Both the position numbers and the translations under genes were made by a program. The notes under the pieces are model-generated. The model was not told the origin of the DNA. It ran no database searches and saw only the letters and a program-made list of their open reading frames with translations. A stretch of 64,000 bases of DNA, from NCBI RefSeq assembly GCF_001020205.1, contig NZ_CP011663.1, positions 2,170,001 to 2,234,000 on the forward strand, given 5' to 3'. This document shows, piece after piece, positions 24,086 to 33,474 of the stretch (position 1 is the stretch's first letter; each line of letters opens with the position of its first letter). The stretch is from Clostridium sporogenes. GTDB taxonomy: Bacteria > Bacillota > Clostridia > Clostridiales > Clostridiaceae.

Positions 24086-25153
24086 TTATTTACTATATTT
24101 AGTTACATATTCAGAAGTCATAGCTGTAAGTAAACATCCATAATTCATATTAAACTCTACAGTATCTCCTATTTTGTATTGCTTTTTACATTCAGTTAAA
24201 TTCAGCAAGAGATGATCACTGCTTGCTCCTAATATTTCTATTTCACTATCCTTAGGAATAAGTCCATCTAATTTTATATCCTGCTGTCCTAAGGCGAGTA
24301 TAGCCCTTTTTATAATACCTTTATCTATAAAACTTGGCTTATTGCCAAAAGCATCTAATCCTATATTCCCTTCTGGCACAGAAGGCTTTTCCTTTAATTC
24401 TACAATTTCTCCTACTAAAGTTACACAATCTTCATAAAAATTATCTAGTTTTTGTCCAAAAGCTGTTTCTCTTCCTAATATAGCAGCCTCCCCTATTCTT
24501 AATTGGTTTATGCCTTGTGGTATGGAATGTTTTACAACCATATGTAAACTACTAGAATTCCCACCAGAAACTATAGAAACCTTTATTTTTACTTCCTTTT
24601 CTATTTGATTTTTTATTTCTAAAAGTTTTCCCAAATTATTTTCATCAGGAATAACTCCACCATAGCAAGTAAGATTAGTACCTACACCTACAAATTCAAG
24701 GTTTGGAAGTTTTATTATTTCTTTTACTGTAGGTAATACGGCCTTTGGAAGAATCCCCTCTCTTAAATCTCCTAAATCTATCATGAGAATTATTTTATGA
24801 ATTTTATTAACTTTCCTGGCTTCCTTTGACAATTCTTTTATAATTTCTAGTTCTGAATTTAAACTTATATCTGCATATTCTATTACCTTTGAAACTTCGC
24901 TTTTCATAGGTATCCTTAAAAGAAGCTTTTCACAATTTAAATCTTGTATTTTTATAAGATTTTTTATTCTAGCATCTGCTATAGTTTTAATTCCTTCTTT
25001 TATTATGGTTTCTACTACAGCTTTTTCTGCACAAAAGGATTTTGTTACTATGGCTGGTTCTATACCTTCGGCATTACATAAATAGATAAGCTCCTTGATA
25101 TTATGATCTATTTTTTTTAAATTTATATTTAAACATGGATAACTTTTATTCAA
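24086..25153 (-). CDS. Ornithine/alanine racemase-like PLP enzyme (fold type III)
   Basis: A 355-residue protein of the alanine racemase-like, fold-type III family, closest by pattern to ornithine racemase (Orr). PLP lysine lies in IEPAIVTKSFCAEKAVVE near residue 34. Other features are MIDLGDLREGIL, VGVGTNLTCYGG, VSGGNSSSLHM and NQLRIGEAAILGRE. Orr-type enzymes interconvert L- and D-ornithine, feeding oxidative ornithine breakdown in amino-acid-fermenting clostridia. No ornithine pathway gene is next to it, so substrate assignment is tentative. I prefer the TTG start at 25153, spaced from the GGGGGGTGGG ribosome site; an in-frame TTG at 25168 lies within that site. Confidence 0.78.
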   Translation of the reverse strand: MNKSYPCLNINLKKIDHNIKELIYLCNAEGIEPAIVTKSFCAEKAVVETIIKEGIKTIADARIKNLIKIQDLNCEKLLLRIPMKSEVSKVIEYADISLNSELEIIKELSKEARKVNKIHKIILMIDLGDLREGILPKAVLPTVKEIIKLPNLEFVGVGTNLTCYGGVIPDENNLGKLLEIKNQIEKEVKIKVSIVSGGNSSSLHMVVKHSIPQGINQLRIGEAAILGRETAFGQKLDNFYEDCVTLVGEIVELKEKPSVPEGNIGLDAFGNKPSFIDKGIIKRAILALGQQDIKLDGLIPKDSEIEILGASSDHLLLNLTECKKQYKIGDTVEFNMNYGCLLTAMTSEYVTKYSK

Positions 25154-25281
25154 AAGCCCACCCCCCAATTTATTTTAATAAATTTACTATATTATACTAT
25201 ATAATTCATATGTTTTAAAATAATCATTAATTAAATTAAATTTTATGAAAAATATTATATGAAAATTCAATTATGCTTTTC

Positions 25282-25311
25282 GTATAGTTATTTTATCCTA
25301 AGGGAATAACT
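25282..25311 (+). promoter_or_regulatory. Putative forespore sigma-G-like promoter of germination cluster (copy 1)
   Basis: GTATA, 18 bp, then AATAACT, about 40 bp before the first gerA-type gene. The same arrangement recurs at 27939-27968 before the second A gene, and the surrounding 80 bp are also conserved. The match to the forespore consensus is partial; the conserved inverted repeat AGTTATT/AATAACT overlapping it could instead be an operator. Confidence 0.4.
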
Positions 25312-25351
25312 ATTTTATGTATATTATTTCTCATAAAGGGGTGAGATGTTT

Positions 25352-26851
25352 ATGAAAAGTAACGATTTAAATGCACTTCAAGATAAAATTGATTCTATTA
25401 AAACTTTAGTTGGGGAAAAAAATAATTTAATAATAAAAGATTTTATAGTATGTAAAAAATCCAATATTGAAGCTGCATTATTATATATAAATGGATTAGC
25501 TAATAGTGAAACTATAGATAGAGATATTCTTAAGCCTTTAATGTTTTATATAAAGGAAGATTTAAGTTCTACAAATAATTTAGATGAAATTCTTTGTAAA
25601 AAATATATATCTCTTAGCAACACCTCTTTAGAACAAGATATTAATCAGGCTGTTTTTCACTTAAAAAGAGGTAAATCTGTGCTGATTCTTGAGAATGGTA
25701 CAAAATTTATAATTCTAGATACAGCTGGTGGAGAATATAGAGATATTTCAGATCCTATAAACGAAACTTCTATAAGAGCTTCTAGAGAAGGCTTTGTAGA
25801 AAAATTAGAAACTAATATAAGCATATTAAGAAGGAGAATAAAGGATAATAATTTAGTACAAGAAAATTTAGTAATTGGAAGAAGAAGTCAAACAGATGTA
25901 GTATTAATGTATATTGATAATATAGCTGATAAAAACATAGTTAAAGATATAAAATCGCGATTATCCTTAATAGATGTAGATGTATTCGTAGGTACTGGTA
26001 TGTTAGAACAGTTTATAGAATATAGCCCCTACAGTATATTCCCCCAGGCTTTTTTTACAGAAAGACCAGATGTAGTAGAAGCAAATTTATTTGAAGGTAA
26101 AATTGCTATTATTGCTGAAGGGACTCCCTTTGTAATGACAGCACCAGCAGTATTTTTTGAGTTTTTCCAGGCAATTGAGGATTATACTCAAAGAACTATT
26201 ATATCTTCTTTTACGAGATTATTAAGATATTTTGCAGTTTTTATAGTTACAACACTACCTGCTATTTACATAACTCTAATAAAATTTAATTCAGAATTAA
26301 TTCCCTTTAAATTTGTAGGAGCTCTTATTGAATCTAGAAAAGGAATAGCACTAACACCCTTTATGTCTATATTATCTATGAATATAATAATAGACTTCTT
26401 AAGAGAGGGTGGCTTAAGACTACCCTTTAAGATAGCTCAGACTCTAAGTGTAGTGGGTGGTATTATAATAGGTGATGCAGCCATAAAGGCAAAAATAGTT
26501 AGTTCTACCACTCTACTTGTAGTAGGTATTTCCACAGTGGCTACATTTTTGATACCTAACTATGAAATGGCTATCTCTATAAGATTAATAAGTTATCCTA
26601 TGTTATTTTTAGGTAATTTCTTAGGTATGTTTGGTATAACAATAGGATGGTTTTTTTTAATAGCACATTTATGTACTTTAGAAAGCTATGGAGTACCTTA
26701 CTTTAAAATATATAAAAGTGATTTGAAAGATATCTTTGTAAGAAGTCCCATCTATAAAATGAATAAAAGGCCAGAAATTATTCCTAATTCAAATCCAACT
26801 AGACAAAGTAATTTTAGAGACTTGTTTAGGAGGAAAGATAATGGCGAATAA
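25352..26851 (+). CDS. GerA-family spore germination receptor subunit A (first copy)
   Basis: A 499-residue subunit A of a Ger nutrient receptor. Its N-terminal hydrophilic domain (to about residue 290) has RASREGFVEKLETNISILRRRIKD and TDVVLMYIDNIAD. The membrane part (from about 290) has SRKGIALTPFMSILSMNIIIDFLREGGLRLP, then VGGIIIGDAAIKAKI. Receptors of this type sit in the spore inner membrane and respond to amino acids or other nutrients. The ATG at 25352 is better spaced from AAAGGGGTGA than the ATG at 25346. The 3' end overlaps the B gene by 11 bp. It is nearly identical to the A gene at 28009. Confidence 0.93.
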   Translation: MKSNDLNALQDKIDSIKTLVGEKNNLIIKDFIVCKKSNIEAALLYINGLANSETIDRDILKPLMFYIKEDLSSTNNLDEILCKKYISLSNTSLEQDINQAVFHLKRGKSVLILENGTKFIILDTAGGEYRDISDPINETSIRASREGFVEKLETNISILRRRIKDNNLVQENLVIGRRSQTDVVLMYIDNIADKNIVKDIKSRLSLIDVDVFVGTGMLEQFIEYSPYSIFPQAFFTERPDVVEANLFEGKIAIIAEGTPFVMTAPAVFFEFFQAIEDYTQRTIISSFTRLLRYFAVFIVTTLPAIYITLIKFNSELIPFKFVGALIESRKGIALTPFMSILSMNIIIDFLREGGLRLPFKIAQTLSVVGGIIIGDAAIKAKIVSSTTLLVVGISTVATFLIPNYEMAISIRLISYPMLFLGNFLGMFGITIGWFFLIAHLCTLESYGVPYFKIYKSDLKDIFVRSPIYKMNKRPEIIPNSNPTRQSNFRDLFRRKDNGE

Positions 26852-27926
26852 TGAAGAAAATTTTTTAACTGAAAGTCAGCTAACTATTATACTTATAGGA
26901 TGTATGGTTGGTATTGGAATATTGAGCTTACCAAGCTCTGCAATAAAAATAGCAAAACAAGATGGCTGGATTTCTGTACTATTAGGATCAATTTATCCCT
27001 TATATATTGCCTTTATAGCCATATATATCAGAAAAAATCACCCTAAAGAAGATATTTTAGATTTGAGTAAAAAAATCTATGGTAATATACTTGGAAATAT
27101 ATTAAATTTAATATTTTTATCCTTCTTCTTTATAATATCTACAGATCTAGCTGCAGAAATAAACAATATATTAAAAATTTATATGATTCACTCCTTAAGT
27201 TTTTGGAATCTATCAAGTTTACTATTTTTGTTTGTAGCTTATGCTGCTTATGGTGGAACAAAAGTAATAGGAAAAATAAATGAAATACTATTTTATGGTA
27301 CCTTTGTAGTTTTTTTAATACCTTTATTTTCTTTAAAAAATATAAATATAACAAACTTACAACCAGTACTGGGATCAGGAATAGGAAATATTGTAAAAGG
27401 TATTAAAGGAACCTTTATTTCCTATGCAGGTTTTGAAATATTATTTATATTCTATCCTTTTATAAATGAAAATGTAAAAATAAGAAAGCCAGCTTTTAAA
27501 AGTATAATATTTACCACCATATTATATACTCTATATGTTGTGCTTACATTATTATATCTTGGAATTAATGCCTCTCAAAAATTTTTATGGCCTGTAATTA
27601 CTATAACTACAAGTATAATAATACCTATAATAAATTCCTTTAAATATATTTTTTTATCTTTATGGACTATGACTATGTTTAAATGTATTTCTATATATTA
27701 TTTTACCTTTACCTATGGATTAAATAAAATATTTAAGAAGATTAGTAGAGAAAATTGGATAATAATTTCCTATCCTATAATGATTATAGGATCCAATTTA
27801 TATGGTAGTCCTATACTTAGGCGAAGTTTAATAGAAAAAATATTTAACTATTATATACCTTACAATATGGTGTTTTTTTCTACAACCGCCCTATTAATAG
27901 CATTAAAGAAAAGTAATAAAAATTGA
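26841..27926 (+). CDS. GerB-type germination receptor subunit B (first copy)
   Basis: A 361-residue integral membrane protein of the spore germination permease family (amino acid/polyamine transporter superfamily) with about ten hydrophobic segments. It starts with ESQLTIILIGCMVGIGILSLPSSAIKIAKQDGWISVLLG, where the GxGxLSLP motif marks the unwound TM1 of the fold, and later has NLQPVLGSGIGNIVKGIKGT. Subunit B is held to bind the germinant. It overlaps subunit A by 11 bp. It resembles the B subunits at 29498 and 31734 but has diverged much more than the A subunits have. Confidence 0.92.
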   Translation: MANNEENFLTESQLTIILIGCMVGIGILSLPSSAIKIAKQDGWISVLLGSIYPLYIAFIAIYIRKNHPKEDILDLSKKIYGNILGNILNLIFLSFFFIISTDLAAEINNILKIYMIHSLSFWNLSSLLFLFVAYAAYGGTKVIGKINEILFYGTFVVFLIPLFSLKNINITNLQPVLGSGIGNIVKGIKGTFISYAGFEILFIFYPFINENVKIRKPAFKSIIFTTILYTLYVVLTLLYLGINASQKFLWPVITITTSIIIPIINSFKYIFLSLWTMTMFKCISIYYFTFTYGLNKIFKKISRENWIIISYPIMIIGSNLYGSPILRRSLIEKIFNYYIPYNMVFFSTTALLIALKKSNKN

Positions 27927-27938
27927 ATTATATTTTTT

Positions 27939-27968
27939 GTATAGTTATTCTATGCTGAGGGAATAATT
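27939..27968 (+). promoter_or_regulatory. Putative forespore promoter, second copy, between the two A-B units
   Basis: GTATA and AATAATT are 18 bp apart, as at 25282-25311, with conserved flanks including TAAAGGGGT before the start. It could let the second A-B-C-B part be transcribed separately. Confidence 0.4.
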
Positions 27969-28008
27969 ATTTTATGTATCATATTTCCTATAAAGGGGTA
28001 AGGTGTTT

Positions 28009-29508
28009 ATGGAAAATAAAGATTTAAATGCACTTCAAGATAAAATTAATTCTATTAAAACTTTAGTTGGAGAAAAAAATAATTTAATAATAAAAGATTT
28101 TATAGTATGTAAAAAATCCAATATAGAAGCTGCATTATTATATATAAATGGATTAGCTAATAGTGAAACTATAGATAGAGATATTCTTAAGCCTTTAATG
28201 TTTTATATAGAGGAAGATTTAAGTTCTACAAATAATTTAGATGAAATTCTTTGTAAAAAATATATATCCCTTAGCAACACCTCTTTAGAACAAGATATTA
28301 ATAAGGCTGTTTTTCATTTGAAAAGAGGTAAATCTGTACTAATTGTTAAGGGTGGTACAAAATTTATAATTCTAGATACAGCTGGTGGAGAATATAGAGA
28401 TATTTCAGATCCTATAAACGAAACTTCTATAAGAGCTTCTAGAGAAGGCTTCGTAGAAAAATTAGAAACTAATGTAAGCATATTAAGAAGGAGAATAAAG
28501 GATAATAATTTAGTACAAGAAAATTTAGTAATTGGAAGAAGAAATCAAACAGATGTGGCCTTAATGTATATTGACAATATAGCTGATAAAAACATAGTTG
28601 AAGATATAAAATCAAGATTATCTTTAATAGATGTAGATGTATTTGTAGGTACTGGTATGTTAGAACAATTTATAGAATATAGCCCCTACAGTATATTCCC
28701 CCAGGCTTTTTTTACAGAAAGACCAGATGTAGTAGAAGCAAATTTATTTGAGGGCAAAATTGCTATCATTGCTGAAGGAGCTCCCTTTGTAATGACAGCA
28801 CCAGCAGTATTTTTTGAGTTTTTCCAGGCAATTGAAGATTATACCCAAAGAACTATTATATCTTCCTTTATAAGATTATTAAGATATTTTGCGGTTTTTA
28901 TAGTTACGACACTACCTGCTATTTACATAACTCTAATAAAGTTTAATCCAGAATTAATTCCCTTTAAGTTTATAGGAGCCATTATTGAATCAAGAAAAGG
29001 AATAGCATTAACTCCTTTTATGTCTATATTATCTATGAATATAATCATAGATTTTTTAAGAGAGGGTGGATTAAGACTACCCTTTAAGATAGCTCAGACT
29101 CTCAGTGTGGTGGGTGGTATTATAATAGGTGATGCAGCCATAAGGGCAAAAATAGTTAGTTATACCACTCTACTTGTAGTAGGTGTTTCTACAGTGGCTA
29201 CATTTTTGATACCTAACTATGAGATGGCTATTTCTATAAGATTAATAAACTATCCCATGTTATTTTTAGGTAATTTTTTGGGTATGTTTGGTATTACAAT
29301 AGGATGGTTTTTTTTAATAACCTATTTATGCACTTTAAAGAGCTATGGAGTACCTTATTTTAAAATATATAAAAGTGATTTAAAAGATATATTAGTTAGA
29401 ATGCCTGTTTATAAAATGAAAAAACGCCCTGAGGTTATTCCCAATTCAAATCCAACTAGACAAAGTAATTTTAGAGACTTGTTTAGGAGAAAAAAGAATG
29501 ATGAATAA
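28009..29508 (+). CDS. GerA-family spore germination receptor subunit A (second copy)
   Basis: A 499-residue subunit A, nearly identical to the product at 25352 with scattered conservative changes (for example QTDVALMYIDNIADKNIVEDI). The domain plan is the same: hydrophilic N-terminal domain, then C-terminal membrane segments with the SRKGIALTPFMSILSMNI region. I start at the ATG at 28009; a GTG two codons earlier is closer to the AAAGGGGTAAGG ribosome site. It overlaps the following B gene by 11 bp. Duplication of the A-B unit with its upstream region is clear; the A proteins have stayed alike while the B proteins have drifted apart. Confidence 0.93.
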   Translation: MENKDLNALQDKINSIKTLVGEKNNLIIKDFIVCKKSNIEAALLYINGLANSETIDRDILKPLMFYIEEDLSSTNNLDEILCKKYISLSNTSLEQDINKAVFHLKRGKSVLIVKGGTKFIILDTAGGEYRDISDPINETSIRASREGFVEKLETNVSILRRRIKDNNLVQENLVIGRRNQTDVALMYIDNIADKNIVEDIKSRLSLIDVDVFVGTGMLEQFIEYSPYSIFPQAFFTERPDVVEANLFEGKIAIIAEGAPFVMTAPAVFFEFFQAIEDYTQRTIISSFIRLLRYFAVFIVTTLPAIYITLIKFNPELIPFKFIGAIIESRKGIALTPFMSILSMNIIIDFLREGGLRLPFKIAQTLSVVGGIIIGDAAIRAKIVSYTTLLVVGVSTVATFLIPNYEMAISIRLINYPMLFLGNFLGMFGITIGWFFLITYLCTLKSYGVPYFKIYKSDLKDILVRMPVYKMKKRPEVIPNSNPTRQSNFRDLFRRKKNDE

Positions 29509-30589
29509 TAAAGAGGATGTTTTAACTGAAAGTCAGTTAATCCTTATGATTATGGGCGGTATAATTGGAGTAAGCGTCCTAAGCTTACCACTAGCTCCAA
29601 TAGAAGTAGCTAAACAAGACGCTTGGATAGCTACCTTTTTAGGAATGATTTATCCAATATATGTTGTATTTATGACAATTTATATAAGAAAGAAACACCC
29701 TAAAGAAGATATTCTAGATTTGAGCAGAAAAATTTATGGAAAAATCCTAGGAAACATATTAAATTTAATATTTCTATTATTTTTTTTTCTAATTGCTACA
29801 GATGTAGCCGCAGGAATAAACAATGTTCTAAGAACTTATATGGTAAGTTTTTTAAATCCCTGGAACATATTAACTATATTGTTTTTAGGGGCTGCTTATG
29901 CTGTTTATGGAGGGACCAAAGCAGTAGGAAGATTAAGTGAAGTATTGTTTTATATTACATTTATAGTATTTTTAATACCCATCTTTTCTCTAAAAAAATC
30001 TGATTTACTAAATCTACAACCAGTACTAGGCAGTGGAGTGAAAAATATTATAAATGCTACAAAAAAAACTATTATAGCTTACTCAGGAGCAGAAATGCTT
30101 CTTATATTATATCCATTTATAGATAAAAATGTAGAGATAAAAAAAGTAGGGATTAAAAGTATATCCTTCATTACAATTTTATATACTTTATATACTTTAC
30201 TTACTATATTACATTTAGGAATTAATGGCACTAATAAATATTTATGGCCAGTTATAACCATATCTAGAAGTATAACAATTCCTGTAATAAATTCCTTTAG
30301 TTATATATTTTTATCTCTATGGACTATGACTCTATTTAAATGTATATCTGTGCACTATTATTTATTTGCTCATGGATTAAATAAAATTTTTGTAAGAATC
30401 AGTAGAAAAAGTTGGGCGATATTACTCTATCCTATAATGGTTATAGTATCAACTTTATATGGTACTCCACCTATGCGTAGAAATTTTTTGGATAAAATTT
30501 TTCCACCCTATGTAATTTTTAATATTATATTTATTTCTATTACTGCCCTATTAATAGCTCTAGGAAAAGGTGATAAAAATGAAAAATAA
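29498..30589 (+). CDS. GerB-type germination receptor subunit B (second copy)
   Basis: A 363-residue membrane protein of the germination permease family with about ten hydrophobic segments. TM1 is ESQLILMIMGGIIGVSVLSLPLAPIEVAKQDAW; compared with the first copy, GIG has become GVS in the substrate-binding turn. NLQPVLGSGVKNIINATKKT is also present. The end overlaps the C gene by 11 bp, so A-B-C are coupled here. The different residues around TM1 are consistent with different germinant specificity, as an inference. Confidence 0.92.
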   Translation: MMNNKEDVLTESQLILMIMGGIIGVSVLSLPLAPIEVAKQDAWIATFLGMIYPIYVVFMTIYIRKKHPKEDILDLSRKIYGKILGNILNLIFLLFFFLIATDVAAGINNVLRTYMVSFLNPWNILTILFLGAAYAVYGGTKAVGRLSEVLFYITFIVFLIPIFSLKKSDLLNLQPVLGSGVKNIINATKKTIIAYSGAEMLLILYPFIDKNVEIKKVGIKSISFITILYTLYTLLTILHLGINGTNKYLWPVITISRSITIPVINSFSYIFLSLWTMTLFKCISVHYYLFAHGLNKIFVRISRKSWAILLYPIMVIVSTLYGTPPMRRNFLDKIFPPYVIFNIIFISITALLIALGKGDKNEK

Positions 30590-31691
30590 AATGAAAATAG
30601 CAATAAGACTTTCTTTTGTTTTGATTATAGTTGTTAATTTAATAGGAGAAAGAGGAACTGTAGTAGAAGAATTAAATCTTCCTAATAGTATAGGTTATGA
30701 TATTGTGGAAGGAAAAAAGGACCAAGTTTTATATAGTGTCCCTTTAAGAATTTATTTTTCAGAAAGTAAATTACCTAATGAAAGTAAATTAATAACATCA
30801 GAAGCAATAAATTTAGGAGAAACTAGAAATAAAAGACAACTAGAGGCCAGTAAACGATTTATATTAGGACTAGAAAAATCCCTAGTTATTAGTGAAGATT
30901 ACGCCATGTTTGGAATAAATACTATATTAGATATACTACTTAACAATCCTTTAGTAAATGATAACGCTAAAATGGTAATCTGCAATGGTAAAGCTAAAGA
31001 TATATTACAATATCAAGTTGATAAATATGGAGGTACAGAAGAATATATCGGTTCATTAGTAGAACACTTACATAATTTTAATTTTTTCTCTAAAAAATAT
31101 AGCTTAATAGATTTTATTCTAGAATCAAGTTCTGAAGGACATAACCCAGTTTTACCCTATATAGATATTGTGGATAATGAATTAACTATAACAGGATTAG
31201 CTGTTTTTAATAAAGATAAAATGGTTAGAAAATTAGATATGCAAGAAGTAAAAACATTAAACTTACTAAGAGAAAATAATACAAAAGGTATTTTAACTCT
31301 AGAAAAAAATTCTAAGGAATATATAAATTATTATCCTAAGGCTAAAAGAAAAGTGAAATGCTATAAAGAAGGAGATAAATACAAATTTATAATAGATATT
31401 AGTTTAAAGGGACCTATTGTATCTAATCAATTATATAAGGATTTAAATAGTGATCCAAAGATACTAAAAAAATTTGAAAAAGATATGGAAGAATTTGTAG
31501 AAAGACAATGTGAAACTTGTATAAATATATTTAAAAAAACCTGCCATGTGGATGTGTTCAATTTAGGATCTGTAGCTGCAGCTAAATATGGGAGAGAAAC
31601 TGGAATAGATTGGAATAAAGTGGTATTAGATTCTCAAATTGAAGTTAATGTAAAAGTCAAAGTAGATAGTCAGGGTAGAGGTGATTATTAA
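30579..31691 (+). CDS. Ger(x)C-family germination receptor subunit C, without lipobox cysteine
   Basis: A 370-residue subunit C. The N-terminus is a hydrophobic signal-like segment (KIAIRLSFVLIIVVNLIGERG) followed directly by the domain (LNLPNSIGYDI). GerC proteins are normally lipoproteins with LxGC at this point. Here the place of the Cys is taken by LIGERG and the first cysteine comes only at about residue 130, so lipidation is not expected. The rest matches the family: KRFILGLEKSLVISEDYAMFGINTILDILLNNP and the C-terminal KFEKDMEEFVERQCETCINIFKKTCHVDVFNLG. I start at the ATG at 30579 with AAAGG upstream. It is the only C gene in the cluster. Confidence 0.88.
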   Translation: MKNKMKIAIRLSFVLIIVVNLIGERGTVVEELNLPNSIGYDIVEGKKDQVLYSVPLRIYFSESKLPNESKLITSEAINLGETRNKRQLEASKRFILGLEKSLVISEDYAMFGINTILDILLNNPLVNDNAKMVICNGKAKDILQYQVDKYGGTEEYIGSLVEHLHNFNFFSKKYSLIDFILESSSEGHNPVLPYIDIVDNELTITGLAVFNKDKMVRKLDMQEVKTLNLLRENNTKGILTLEKNSKEYINYYPKAKRKVKCYKEGDKYKFIIDISLKGPIVSNQLYKDLNSDPKILKKFEKDMEEFVERQCETCINIFKKTCHVDVFNLGSVAAAKYGRETGIDWNKVVLDSQIEVNVKVKVDSQGRGDY

Positions 31692-31733
31692 CTTAAAACT
31701 ATTCTGTTTTATAGTAATTTAGGAGGATATTTT

Positions 31734-32843
31734 ATGAAAAGTAGCGGAGACAATGAATTGACTGAAATGCAATTCACTCTAATTATCATAGGGGCTATGT
31801 TAGGAGTGGGTATTTTAAGTTTGCCAAACGATGTTATAAAAATTGCAAAACAAGATGGATGGATATCTGTTTTATTAGGGGCTATCTATCCTCTATATAT
31901 AGTATTTATAGCTACTTATTTAAGCAAAAATTATCCAAAAGACAATATGCTTACCTTAAGCAAAAAATTTTTTGGTAAAATACTGGGAACTATTTTAAAT
32001 TTAATATTTATTTTATATTTTGTACTTATAACTGCTAAAGTAGCCTCAGATATATCTAATGTATTGCATATTTATATGGTACAATTTTTAAACAATTGGA
32101 CTATATTAATTGTTATGTATTGTATAATAGCTTTCGCTGTGTATGGAGGAACTAAAACTGTAGGAAGTTTAAATGAAATTATATTTTTTTCCACTATTAT
32201 TATTTTTTTTATACCTTTAGTAGCTATAAATAATGCAAACACATTAAATATAAAACCAGTATTAGGTAGTGGTATGCTAAATATATTAAAGGCAGTAAAA
32301 GAAACTATTTTTTCTTACTCACAAATAGAAATGATTTTAATTCTATATCCTTTCCTGCAGAATAATAAAAAAATAAAACAATGTGGATTAATAAGTGTTG
32401 CTTTTATAACTATAGTATATTTCCTATTTACTATTATAGATATACTTTGTTTAGGCATAGAAACCAGCTTAAAATTCACATGGCCAATAGTTAATATTAC
32501 TGAAAGTATAATGATACCAGTAATAAATTCTTTTAGATATATATTTATGTCTCTATGGAGCTTAACTATGTTTAAAACTATATGTAACGGTTATTTTGTT
32601 ACTGTTTATGAATTAAATAAAATATCCCCCAAAATAGATAGAAAAATAGTTATACTATTAACTATTCCACTAATGATCATAATATCATTTTTCTATGGAA
32701 ACACAACTAACTCAAGAAAATTTGTAAGTAAAATAATGCCTATATATATAATTTACAATATAATATTTTCCACTTTAATTACTCTATTTACTTGGAGAGA
32801 AAAAGGGAAACAAAATAAAAATTTACTTCAATCTAATTCATAA
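31734..32843 (+). CDS. GerB-type germination receptor subunit B (third, unpaired)
   Basis: A 369-residue permease-type subunit B with TM1 EMQFTLIIIGAMLGVGILSLPNDVIKIAKQDGWISVLLG and about ten hydrophobic segments, ending in a charged tail. It follows the C gene by 42 bp with its own AGGAGG site and no A partner, giving the order A-B-A-B-C-B. It may supply an alternative B subunit for the shared A and C proteins. Confidence 0.9.
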   Translation: MKSSGDNELTEMQFTLIIIGAMLGVGILSLPNDVIKIAKQDGWISVLLGAIYPLYIVFIATYLSKNYPKDNMLTLSKKFFGKILGTILNLIFILYFVLITAKVASDISNVLHIYMVQFLNNWTILIVMYCIIAFAVYGGTKTVGSLNEIIFFSTIIIFFIPLVAINNANTLNIKPVLGSGMLNILKAVKETIFSYSQIEMILILYPFLQNNKKIKQCGLISVAFITIVYFLFTIIDILCLGIETSLKFTWPIVNITESIMIPVINSFRYIFMSLWSLTMFKTICNGYFVTVYELNKISPKIDRKIVILLTIPLMIIISFFYGNTTNSRKFVSKIMPIYIIYNIIFSTLITLFTWREKGKQNKNLLQSNS

Positions 32844-33049
32844 ACACATAATTTTTTATAAAATTATAATGCTTAAATATTATAAAAATGAAGTTCCAAT
32901 GTATTTCGTCTTTTCAGCTCTACTACTTGTAATATTTATTTTAACTTTGTATATAAGAGTTATGACCAAAATACCATAGCATTAAAAAATGTTAAAAATT
33001 TTTCAAAGGAAAAAACATAATTCTTTGGTAAATCTATATGAAAATATAT

Positions 33050-33089
33050 AAGGTTAAAATATAAAAATAATTTTTTATACTTTAACCTT
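33050..33089. terminator. Bidirectional terminator after the germination cluster
   Basis: AAGGTTAAA and TTTAACCTT, with further AT pairing inside, form a hairpin with A-rich and T-rich flanks. It separates the plus-strand ger cluster from convergent minus-strand small genes. The rest of 32844-33108 holds nothing recognisable. Confidence 0.7.
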
Positions 33090-33108
33090 TTTATAATAAA
33101 ATTAATTA

Positions 33109-33474
33109 CTATATAGATATTATAAAATTTAAATTTGTATTTACAATATTAACTTCTCCTACAACTTTATTTTCTGTTTCAGAATCTTTATCATCATCTA
33201 TAAAGTTTTTTATTAAATTATCTAAATTTAAACCATCTTCATTTTCTGAATTATTAGCAGTATTTGTGTTTGGAGCAATTAGTATATTCTTGTTTTTATT
33301 ATAAGCATAGGCTGTTACAGTACATTTCAAATGTTTTTTATTATAATACTTTTCAATTCTATTTCTTTTATAATATTCTCTTAGTTCTTCCTCATACATT
33401 CTGTTACTTTCATAATGTTCCCTTGATTCATACTCATTCATTCTGTTATTTTCATAATATTCTTCTTCATTCAT
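33109..33474 (-). CDS. Small acidic protein of unknown function (paralogue A)
   Basis: I do not recognise this 121-residue protein. The N-terminal 45 residues are a repetitive charged stretch (NEEEYYENNRMNEYESREHY...). The C-terminal part has AYAYNKNKNILIAPNT, an acidic middle with NFIDDDKDSETENKVVGE, and the ending VNIVNTNLNFIISI. Both C-terminal motifs recur in the product at 33985. The start has AAGGGGGGAAAT and overlaps the upstream gene's stop as ATGA, so it is a real coupled gene. No signal peptide or membrane segment is seen. Its place beside the germination cluster suggests a spore-related role, but this is only context. Confidence 0.65.
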   Translation of the reverse strand: MNEEEYYENNRMNEYESREHYESNRMYEEELREYYKRNRIEKYYNKKHLKCTVTAYAYNKNKNILIAPNTNTANNSENEDGLNLDNLIKNFIDDDKDSETENKVVGEVNIVNTNLNFIISI

